A stretch of DNA of 64,000 nucleotides from Bifidobacterium asteroides (GTDB lineage: Bacteria > Actinomycetota > Actinomycetes > Actinomycetales > Bifidobacteriaceae). The DNA lies in the NCBI RefSeq assembly GCF_003202755.1, contig NZ_QGLK01000004.1, positions 248,001 through 312,000 on the forward strand. Direction: 5' to 3'. Below are positions 30,178 through 37,235 of this stretch, in pieces; within the stretch, counting starts at the first letter, position 1; each line of letters opens with the position of its first letter. Under the pieces are notes generated by a model. It was not told the origin of the DNA and made no database searches. It saw only the letters and a list, made by a program, of their open reading frames with translations. A program made the translations under genes and the position numbers.

Positions 30178-30212
30178 ATACATACTCATGCAGTAAAACG
30201 CATATTTATGCA
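30178..30212 (-). promoter_or_regulatory. Candidate ArgR boxes upstream of argC
   Basis: Two TGCAT-containing imperfect palindromes lie 27 bases before argC: GCATATTTATGCA (30200-30212) and ATACATACTCATGCA (30178-30192). They resemble the tandem ARG boxes bound by ArgR hexamers, and argR is in the operon. This gives arginine-dependent autoregulation, inferred from the pattern. Confidence 0.6.
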
Positions 30213-30259
30213 ATTCGGCGTGTCGCTATATATCTGCTCTAGCTGTGCAACGCTTCCAA

Positions 30260-30850
30260 CTATGCGAAGGGGTCATAACCGGAGTCTCTGTTGCGGATAT
30301 ATTCCATTTGCCTGCTGGCCTTTTCCGCAGCCTCGGACCCGCACGCCTCCTCTACAAAGGCCAAGGCCATATCGATGCCGGCCGAGATACCCGAAGATGT
30401 ACGAAACTTGCCATCGACCACCCAGCGCGCATCCTTGATCCAGTCCACACGCTTCCCTGTGCTGACGACCCAGTCAAAGGCCAAGTCATTTGAGGTCGCA
30501 CGCCGACCGTCGAGCACACCAGCGGCAGCCAAGAGAGCCGAGCCTGTGCAGACCGTCATTACCTGCGGCGACCTGGCGGCCAAGCTTGCCAGCTGCCCTG
30601 TCCATTGGTCGTCCCCAACCAGAGTTCGAGTACCGGACCCGCCGGGTATCAGCAGAACCCCTTGGGAATTGATATCTTCTGGCCCTACAGTTTCGACCCT
30701 GACACCGCCCTCACCGACTTTCATGCCGGACCCGTCAAGAGAGAAAAGCCGCACTCGGGCACCATCAGTATTGATGAAAACCTCAAAGGGGCCAAAAACA
30801 TCCAAGGGTTCAAACCCGTCGAATACGACGATATTGACATCCAAACCCAT
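30260..30850 (-). CDS. DJ-1/PfpI-family protein (type 1 GATase-like)
   Basis: The protein is about 196 residues. It opens GLDVNIVVFDGFEPLDVFGP, has LLIPGGSGTRTL, and carries the nucleophile-elbow Cys in VMTVCTGSALLAAAGVLDG, followed by RRATSNDLAFDWV and SGISAGIDMALAFVEEACG. This is the subgroup found in AraC-type GATase regulators and isonitrile-hydratase-like enzymes, here without a DNA-binding domain. The start is unclear: ATG 30850 has GAGGGG 12 bases upstream, ATG 30862 is possible, and a longer frame to 30994 is Cys-rich and unlikely. The function is unknown. Confidence 0.8.
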   Translation of the reverse strand: MGLDVNIVVFDGFEPLDVFGPFEVFINTDGARVRLFSLDGSGMKVGEGGVRVETVGPEDINSQGVLLIPGGSGTRTLVGDDQWTGQLASLAARSPQVMTVCTGSALLAAAGVLDGRRATSNDLAFDWVVSTGKRVDWIKDARWVVDGKFRTSSGISAGIDMALAFVEEACGSEAAEKASRQMEYIRNRDSGYDPFA

Positions 30851-30977
30851 CTGATCGAACATCCCCTCGTAGATCTCTATATCCCAAGGCTGACAGCATA
30901 TGCACAAACATGAATTCCGGCTCATGCAAATGCATAATCGCATCCAGACATCCAGAAGGAGCCAGTGCCTTGAGTTT

Positions 30978-31583
30978 TCAGGCGCTGACGCCACCTGAGC
31001 CGGATCCGCCGCCCGTCGAAGGCGATGGCATCATCTGCTGGTAGAAATCATTCAGGGAGATGCCGTTGACCAGCAGCCAGATCCAGGCAAGCGTGAAGAG
31101 CAGGTTGATGATCAGGGCCGCCATGGCCAATCCATAGCCCTTCATATGCAGTCGGCGGGTCCGATACATGGAAACGCCACCCAGCAGAGCGGGAATCACA
31201 GGCATGGGCAAGAAGAGGGCCATAAGGAAGGCGATGATGGCGCAGGGATCCCAGTGGCCGTAGGCCGGATTTTGGGAGGGGTCGTTCAGATCGGGCATGC
31301 CCTGAGGAGGCCAGACCGGAGCGCCGGGACGGGCTTGAGGATTCCCAGGGTTTTCGCCACGACCGGGACCCGGCTGCCCCGCCATGTGCATAGGACGGTT
31401 GGCGGGGTTGCCTTGTGACGAATCGGATTCCTTGGCCTTGGGCTCAGGGTCTGGGCGACCGTATATGTACGGATTCCACCCTGGATAACGATCGGCGCGT
31501 GCGCCGTACAAAGGCTGGTCGCCCCCATCATGATCCTGGCGGTCAGGTCCACCGGCTGTGCCCTGTTCTTGAGAATCCGTCAT
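30978..31583 (-). CDS. DUF4190-type membrane protein
   Basis: This 201-residue protein has a Pro/Gly/Asp-rich cytosolic N-terminal half (residues 1 to about 115) and two hydrophobic segments (PCAIIAFLMALFLPMPVIPA and LAMAALIINLLFTLAWIWLL) separated by a basic loop. A Ser/Gly tail follows. This layout matches the DUF4190 family common in actinobacteria, whose role is unknown. It starts 27 bases after pheT, so it may be read with pheST. Confidence 0.75.
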   Translation of the reverse strand: MTDSQEQGTAGGPDRQDHDGGDQPLYGARADRYPGWNPYIYGRPDPEPKAKESDSSQGNPANRPMHMAGQPGPGRGENPGNPQARPGAPVWPPQGMPDLNDPSQNPAYGHWDPCAIIAFLMALFLPMPVIPALLGGVSMYRTRRLHMKGYGLAMAALIINLLFTLAWIWLLVNGISLNDFYQQMMPSPSTGGGSGSGGVSA

Positions 31584-31610
31584 GTCCCTCGGCCCCCTTG
31601 TGATGCCCGG

Positions 31611-34217
31611 TCAAGCGCGCAGTACGGCGCCCAGACCCGCAGTCTTGTCAACGATGGCCTGACGCAGGGATTCGCTGTCCTCGGACGTCAAGGTGCGGTC
31701 CGGGGCGCGGAAGGTGACTGCGAAGGCCAGTGATTTTGCATGCTCACCGATCTGATCGCCAGTGAAAACGTCGAACAGCTCGATGGATTCAAGACTAGAC
31801 CCAGCCGCTTCTCTGATGGCGGAAGTCAGATCAGCTGCCGAGACCGTGTCCGGCACAGTGAAGGCCAGATCCTGACGGACCGGCGGGAAGGTCGAGACCG
31901 GCTTGGCCTGCAGGGGTGTGTAATCCAGGTGGTCCAGCACCATGTCCAGGCTCAGCTCGAAAGCGGCAGAATGGGCAGGGAAACCCAGAGCCTGATCAAC
32001 CCGAGGATGCAGCTCGCCCACCATGCCGACGAGCGTGCCGTCATCCAGGACCAGCCTGGCGGTGCGGCCCGGATGCCACTGGTCAGGCACCTGCTCGGCT
32101 GAGGGTTGCTCCAGCCGATAATCGGCACCCAGCCTGTCCAAAACCCGGCGAGCCGATTCGACTGCATCAGTCCAGTCCACATCCCTGCTGTCCTTAAGCC
32201 AGCCGTCTTCCTGGGCCCGGCCTGTCAGCAAGGCCGCCACATGCAGCCGTTGCTCTGGCAGACCCTGGTCCAGGCGAGCCAAATCCTCGTCGCTGGGCCG
32301 CACGCCGCCCGGAAGTGTAGGTACCGCAGGAGCCTTGGGGTCGCGACGGAAGACATAGCCGATCTCGAAGAGACGCACATCAGTGTTGCCACGTCGCAGG
32401 TTGCGGCCCACGGTGTTGGCCAGTGGCAGCAGCAGGCTCTGCCTCAGATAGGGCCTATCAGCGGCCATGGGGTTGGCCAGCTCCACGCTGTTGATATGGA
32501 CCTCATCAGGATCCATGCCGAAGGCCTTGAAATCATTGTCACCGACAAATGGATAGTCCAGAACCTCGGTCAGCCCATACTCGGCCAGGGTGTCCGCCGC
32601 CCAACGGCGACGCTGCTGGCGATCGGTCAGACCAATTGCTCCGGAAACCTTGGGTGATGGCACGGTGACGGGGATACGGTCGTAGCCCACCAGGCGGGCC
32701 ACCTCTTCGACCAGGTCGCAGCCCTCGCCCAGGTCGGGCCTCCAGGTTGGCGGAGTCACGGACAGCCGGTCCTGAGGATCGCCTTGGACCGTGCAGCCTA
32801 TGTCGCGCAGAATGGCCACAATGCGCTGGGGTTCCACATCCAGTCCAGTCAGCCTGGCCACCTCGCTGACAGTAAAGTCGATGACTGACATGGGCTTGGT
32901 CTGGTTCATATCCAGCGGAGCATCCAGGTCCTGGCCACCGGCAAGGCGATGCAGCAGGTCAGCGGCCATAGCCGCGGCAGCCGGCTGCATCTGCGGATCG
33001 ACCCCGCGCTCAAAGCGCTTGGAAGCCTCGGAGGGCAGCTTGTGGCGACGTGCGGTCCTGGCGATGGTCACCTGGTCGAAGTGGGCGGACTCAATCAGAA
33101 TATTCCGCGTCTGATCGGTCACCTCTCCATACAGACCACCCATGACTCCGGCCAGACCCAAGATACGGGATCCCTCTTGCCCCTCGGGCGAGTCGGTAAT
33201 GAGCAGATCCTCGGTGCTGAGCTCGCGATCCTTGCCATCCAGAGTGGTCAGGTGCTCACCCTGCCTGGCCCTACGGACTACGATGGGCCCGCTGAGCTTG
33301 TCCAGATCATAGGCGTGCAGGGGCTGGCCCAGATCCAGCATGACATAGTTGGTGATGTCCACCGGCAGACTGATGGAGCGCATGCCGGCACGTACCAACC
33401 GCCGACGCATCCAGCTGGGAGTGGCCGCCTTGGGGTCACACCCGGTCAAGGCACGCAGGTAGTACCGATCACAGCCTGGCTGACCGTGAATAGGGTTCTC
33501 GTCCTGAATGCGCACGGCCAGCGGAGCCTGATCCTCCTGAGCTGCGGGGGCCGGCACTGTCTTGTTCAGCTCAATCACCGGATCCGTGTACTCAGCACCC
33601 GTGGAGTGGTGGTATTCCCTGGCAACCCCCCGGTAGGAGAAGGCATAGCCGCGGTCGGGTGTGATGTTGATCTCAAGAACAGGCCTGTTCATATGGAGCA
33701 GAGCTATGGCATCGTCACCTGGCTTGAGCTGCTCGTACTGCTCGGGGGTGAACCCGTAATTGCGCAGCAGGATGATGCCCTGATGGTCCGAGCCCAGCCC
33801 CAGCTCACGCTCTGAGGCGCACATGCCGTCCGAGATGTGGCCATAGGTCTTGCGCGGTTCGATACGGAAGTCCCCAGGCAGGACGGCCCCTGGCAGGGTC
33901 ACCACCACCTTTTCGCCCGCAGCCATGTTTGGGGCCCCGCAGACTATGCCTCTAGGCACCTTGTGACCCTGGTCGTCCACAGCGTTGTACTGCTCGCCCA
34001 CATCCACATGGCACCAGTTGATCGTCTTGCCGTTCTTCTGAGGTTCAGGCTCAGCATCCACCACATAGCCGACCACGATAGGACCGGTCACCGTGGACTC
34101 ATGAATGTCCTCTTCCTCCAGACCGACCCGAACCAAGTCCTTGGCCAGCTGTTCATAGGTCAGATCCTCAGGGACCTGCACATGCTCCTTGAGCCAGTCG
34201 ATATCTACCATTGGCAT
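31611..34217 (-). CDS. pheT: Phenylalanyl-tRNA synthetase beta subunit
   Basis: This protein is about 868 residues. It has an N-terminal OB-fold tRNA-binding domain (GYVVDAEPEPQKNGKTINWC, VVTLPGAVLPGDF), B3/B4 editing domains (SISLPVDITNYVMLDLGQPL), a B5 domain (VARLTGLDVEPQRIVAILRD), a catalytic-like core and a C-terminal FDX-ACB anticodon domain (AKPVSTFPPVRQDLAFTVPD). It forms the alpha2-beta2 enzyme with PheS. ATG 34217 or 34211 is the start; GGGGAG lies upstream within the end of pheS, so the two overlap slightly in control signals. Confidence 0.96.
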   Translation of the reverse strand: MPMVDIDWLKEHVQVPEDLTYEQLAKDLVRVGLEEEDIHESTVTGPIVVGYVVDAEPEPQKNGKTINWCHVDVGEQYNAVDDQGHKVPRGIVCGAPNMAAGEKVVVTLPGAVLPGDFRIEPRKTYGHISDGMCASERELGLGSDHQGIILLRNYGFTPEQYEQLKPGDDAIALLHMNRPVLEINITPDRGYAFSYRGVAREYHHSTGAEYTDPVIELNKTVPAPAAQEDQAPLAVRIQDENPIHGQPGCDRYYLRALTGCDPKAATPSWMRRRLVRAGMRSISLPVDITNYVMLDLGQPLHAYDLDKLSGPIVVRRARQGEHLTTLDGKDRELSTEDLLITDSPEGQEGSRILGLAGVMGGLYGEVTDQTRNILIESAHFDQVTIARTARRHKLPSEASKRFERGVDPQMQPAAAAMAADLLHRLAGGQDLDAPLDMNQTKPMSVIDFTVSEVARLTGLDVEPQRIVAILRDIGCTVQGDPQDRLSVTPPTWRPDLGEGCDLVEEVARLVGYDRIPVTVPSPKVSGAIGLTDRQQRRRWAADTLAEYGLTEVLDYPFVGDNDFKAFGMDPDEVHINSVELANPMAADRPYLRQSLLLPLANTVGRNLRRGNTDVRLFEIGYVFRRDPKAPAVPTLPGGVRPSDEDLARLDQGLPEQRLHVAALLTGRAQEDGWLKDSRDVDWTDAVESARRVLDRLGADYRLEQPSAEQVPDQWHPGRTARLVLDDGTLVGMVGELHPRVDQALGFPAHSAAFELSLDMVLDHLDYTPLQAKPVSTFPPVRQDLAFTVPDTVSAADLTSAIREAAGSSLESIELFDVFTGDQIGEHAKSLAFAVTFRAPDRTLTSEDSESLRQAIVDKTAGLGAVLRA

Positions 34218-34224
34218 CTGACGG

Positions 34225-35292
34225 TCACTCCCCCATCTCGAACTGCTGACTGAACCGCACGTCACCCTCGACCAGGTCGTGCATATCGTTGATGTCGTGG
34301 CGCAGGAGCAGGGTGCGCTCCATGCCCACGCCGAAGGCGAAGCCTGAATAACGCTGCGGATCCACGCCGGCCGACCTCAGAACGTTGGGATTGACCATGC
34401 CGCAGCCTCCCCATTCGATCCATCCAGGGCCGCCCTTCTTGTCGGGGAACCAGAGGTCCATCTCGGCGCTGGGCTCGGTGAAGGGGAAGTATGAGGGACG
34501 CAGTCTGGTCCGGGCCTCGGGACCGAACATGGCAACGGCGAGCTTGTCCAGGGTGCCCTTGAGGTCGGCCATGGTCAGATGCTCGTCGACGGCGATGGCC
34601 TCGCACTGGTGAAAGACCGGGGTGTGGGTGGCATCCAGTTCGTCGGTGCGGAAGACCCTGCCCGTGCAAGCCACATAGAGCGGCACGCCGCGGGTTATCA
34701 GAGAACGGGCCTGGTCGGGCGAAGTATGGGTGCGCATGACCATGTTGGAGCCGACGAAACCGGCGGCGTCCCTGGCCTGGCTGCCCTTGACATAGAAGGT
34801 ATCCTGCATCTGGCGGGCAGGATGGTCAGGGCCGAAGTTAAGGGCATCGAAGTTGTACCACTCGGCTTCCAGCTCGGGGCCCTGGGCGATGCTCCAACCC
34901 ATGGAGACGAAGAAGTCCTCTACGTCCTCCATGAGCTTGGACAGTGGATGCCGAGCACCCTGCGGATGGCGGTTGACCGGCAGGGTCATATCCACCTGCT
35001 CGGCAGCCAGACGGCGGGATTCCTCCTCCTGGCGCAACTGCCGCTCCTTGAGCCCGTAGGCGCGGCCAAAGTCAGCCTTGAGCTTGCCAGCTAGGCGGCC
35101 GGCGGTTTTCTTCTGATCCGCTGGCAACGTACCGATAATCCGACCGGATCCGGCCAGGGCTGAACCTGTCCCCGCATACCGGGCCTTGATCGCCTTGAGC
35201 TCCTCCAGATCAGAGGCCTCGCGAATCCTGCCGATGCCCTCGTTGACCTCGTCGGTCATCGCCGCGGGGTCGAATTCTTCCTGTGCCACCAT
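34225..35292 (-). CDS. pheS: Phenylalanyl-tRNA synthetase alpha subunit
   Basis: This 355-residue class II catalytic subunit has an N-terminal coiled coil (YGLKERQLRQEEESRRLAAE), motif 2 in LYVACTGRVFRTDELDATHT, and motif 3 in GFAFGVGMERTLLLRHDI. AAAGG before ATG 35292 is the best start; the longest frame adds seven residues. It is cotranscribed with pheT seven bases downstream. Confidence 0.96.
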   Translation of the reverse strand: MVAQEEFDPAAMTDEVNEGIGRIREASDLEELKAIKARYAGTGSALAGSGRIIGTLPADQKKTAGRLAGKLKADFGRAYGLKERQLRQEEESRRLAAEQVDMTLPVNRHPQGARHPLSKLMEDVEDFFVSMGWSIAQGPELEAEWYNFDALNFGPDHPARQMQDTFYVKGSQARDAAGFVGSNMVMRTHTSPDQARSLITRGVPLYVACTGRVFRTDELDATHTPVFHQCEAIAVDEHLTMADLKGTLDKLAVAMFGPEARTRLRPSYFPFTEPSAEMDLWFPDKKGGPGWIEWGGCGMVNPNVLRSAGVDPQRYSGFAFGVGMERTLLLRHDINDMHDLVEGDVRFSQQFEMGE

Positions 35293-35361
35293 GGACCTTT
35301 CCACTGTTGCCAATGCCGTATCCGGGCCGCAAATCAGCGGAAATCCCGGTCGTTGACGCCT

Positions 35362-36288
35362 TCACATTCTTTCAATACGACTCGACATGGCCATGGCGTA
35401 GAGCAGCACCGCCGCCGAGGTGGCCAGGTTGAGGGATTCAGCCCGCCCATATAGAGGAATGCGGACGATCTGATCCATGGATTGCAACAACTCCTTGGGC
35501 AGTCCGCGTGCCTCATTGCCGAAGAGCAGAACCATGGGCCGACCCGCCGAGTCTGGCCTGGTCAGGGCTCCGCTCGCCATCAGATCAGCCAGGGAGCGGA
35601 CGGGCTTATCCGGTGTTCCATAGACATCGGCCGCCACCATGGTCCGACCCTGCCGTCTGCACAGGGCCAGGAAGTCCTCGGTGCTCATGGTCATCAGGGG
35701 TATGTGAAAGGCCGATCCAGCCGTGGAGCGAATGACCTTAGGATTGGTGAGTTCCACGCACTGGTCCACCAGGATGACTGCCTTGCAGCCAGCGGCATCG
35801 GCAGTGCGGATCACAGTGCCAGCATTGCCCGGGTCACGAATCTGCCAGAAAGCTGCCACCAGGTCGGGCCCCTCTTTCGTCAGGCGCTGGGGATCCTCGA
35901 AGTCCATCGATTGTGTCAGAAATCCGTCCGTACGCGCCTGGGCCACGATCCCCTGTGCATTGCCGCTGATGGCACGCATGACCCTGGCGGAGACGAAATG
36001 TCCGTAGCAGTCAGGCAGCTCCCGAGCCTGCTCCACGATGGCGCCCACAGTCTCGTTGAACGGCCGTGGATGACCGCCCCGGGCTGCAGGAGAGGATTCG
36101 TCCGACTGAATATAGAGGTCAGTCAGCAGGTCAGAACGCCAGCGGACCGCCTCGCGCACACTCTGCGGCCCCTCTATGAGGAAGCGGCCATGACGCTGCC
36201 GTGCCCGCCGATCCTGCAGTTCAGCCAGGCGACGAATTCGTTGGGCACGGGGATTGTCGAGAATGGAATCATCAAAGGGCATGGGCAT
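35362..36288 (-). CDS. SpoU/TrmH-family RNA 2'-O-methyltransferase
   Basis: This 308-residue protein has an N-terminal RNA-binding-like segment (LAELQDRRARQRHGRFLIEG) and a SPOUT knot domain with AAFWQIRDPGNAGTVIRTAD, LLFGNEARGLPKELLQSMD and RIPLYGRAESLNLATSAAVL (motifs 1-3). It methylates a ribose in rRNA or tRNA. A similar gene (tsnR) lies upstream of pheST in mycobacteria. On the - strand TAGAGT (36290-36295) lies seven bases before an in-frame ATG at 36282, so a leaderless start there is an alternative to 36288. Confidence 0.92.
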   Translation of the reverse strand: MPMPFDDSILDNPRAQRIRRLAELQDRRARQRHGRFLIEGPQSVREAVRWRSDLLTDLYIQSDESSPAARGGHPRPFNETVGAIVEQARELPDCYGHFVSARVMRAISGNAQGIVAQARTDGFLTQSMDFEDPQRLTKEGPDLVAAFWQIRDPGNAGTVIRTADAAGCKAVILVDQCVELTNPKVIRSTAGSAFHIPLMTMSTEDFLALCRRQGRTMVAADVYGTPDKPVRSLADLMASGALTRPDSAGRPMVLLFGNEARGLPKELLQSMDQIVRIPLYGRAESLNLATSAAVLLYAMAMSSRIERM

Positions 36289-36374
36289 AACTCTAGCCTC
36301 GACAGTCGAGAGCTCTGAGATCGGACCTCAATCGGCCTACATCTGTGGGAAAGTTCACTGAAAGAAAGGCCTGC

Positions 36375-36407
36375 GCCCCTTGTGCTCGCCGGACAAGGGG
36401 CTAGGGT
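36375..36407 (+). promoter_or_regulatory. sodA promoter with overlapping inverted repeat
   Basis: TTGTGC (36380-36385) and TAGGGT (36402-36407), 16 bases apart, form a plausible promoter about 95 bases before sodA. A 9-bp perfect inverted repeat, GCCCCTTGT (36375-36383) and its complement (36393-36401), covers the -35 box and the spacer. That is the usual place for a repressor operator. Confidence 0.45.
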
Positions 36408-36502
36408 AAAAGAACCGGTCGGGTCGACCACGTCCACAGCTGGTATGGCGCAGACCGACCATGGCACATCTGGCTTGGCCAGAATCATTGTGAGGAGACG
36501 AT

Positions 36503-37123
36503 ATGCCCGTATACACACTTCCCGATCTGCCCTACGACTACTCGGCGCTGGAGCCGTACGTGTCCGGCAAGATCATGGAGCTGCACCATGATAAGCACCA
36601 TCAGGCTTACGTGAACGGTGCCAACAAGGCCCTGGAGCAGATCCACGACGCGGCCGAGTCCGGCAACGTGGCTCAGTCCAACCTGCTGGAGAAGAACCTG
36701 GCCTTCAACCTGGCCGGGCACAAGAACCACTCCATCTTCTGGAAGAACATGGCCCCAGCCATCGGCCAGGAGCCCACTGGCGAGCTCAAGGCCGCCATCG
36801 AGGACCAGTTCGGGTCCTTCCAGGGCTTCCAGACCTACTTCGAGTCCATGTGCGCAGGCATCCAGGGCTCCGGCTGGGCCGTCCTTGCCTGGGATACGCT
36901 GGGTGAGCGCCTGGTCACCCTGCAGATGTACGACCACCAGGGCAACCTGCCAGTCACCATCTTCCCGCTGGTCCTGCTGGACCTCTGGGAGCACGCCTAC
37001 TACCTGGAGTACCTGAACGACCGGGCCAGCTACGTCAAGGCCTGGTGGCACATCGTCAACTGGGAGGACGCCTCCAAGCGGTTCGACGAGGTGCGCAACA
37101 TCAACACCACTCTGGCCAGGTAA
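36503..37123 (+). CDS. sodA: Superoxide dismutase (Fe/Mn type)
   Basis: This complete 206-residue SodA/SodB-family enzyme converts superoxide to oxygen and hydrogen peroxide in the cytosol. Metal ligands are H28 (ELHHDKHHQAY), H76 (GHKNHSIFW), D160 and H164 (LLDLWEHAYY). No signal peptide is present. GAGGAG before ATG 36503 is a good ribosome site. Fe versus Mn use cannot be told by eye. SOD is absent from most bifidobacteria but known from B. asteroides, where it fits the more oxygen-exposed bee gut. It is transcribed alone, away from the rRNA methyltransferase, and ended by a strong terminator. Confidence 0.96.
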   Translation: MPVYTLPDLPYDYSALEPYVSGKIMELHHDKHHQAYVNGANKALEQIHDAAESGNVAQSNLLEKNLAFNLAGHKNHSIFWKNMAPAIGQEPTGELKAAIEDQFGSFQGFQTYFESMCAGIQGSGWAVLAWDTLGERLVTLQMYDHQGNLPVTIFPLVLLDLWEHAYYLEYLNDRASYVKAWWHIVNWEDASKRFDEVRNINTTLAR

Positions 37124-37148
37124 AAGACCGGCGCTTCCAACCACAGGC

Positions 37149-37198
37149 GGACCCCGGTCCTTTCCCCTCTCTGCGGGAGGTGGAAAGGACCGGGGTCC
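37149..37198. terminator. Strong bidirectional hairpin after sodA
   Basis: A 17-bp perfect stem (37149-37165 with 37182-37198; GGACCCCGGTCCTTTCC on the left) is separated by a 16-base loop. It lies between the convergent ends of sodA and the ECF transporter gene. Confidence 0.85.
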
Positions 37199-37235
37199 CT
37201 CCATATCCGGAGTCTGCTGCGGAAAACCCTGACAG

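Noticed and set aside
36485-37204. A 239-codon - strand frame over sodA
   Set aside because: sodA on the + strand carries all metal ligands; the reverse frame is Val/Gly/Leu low complexity.
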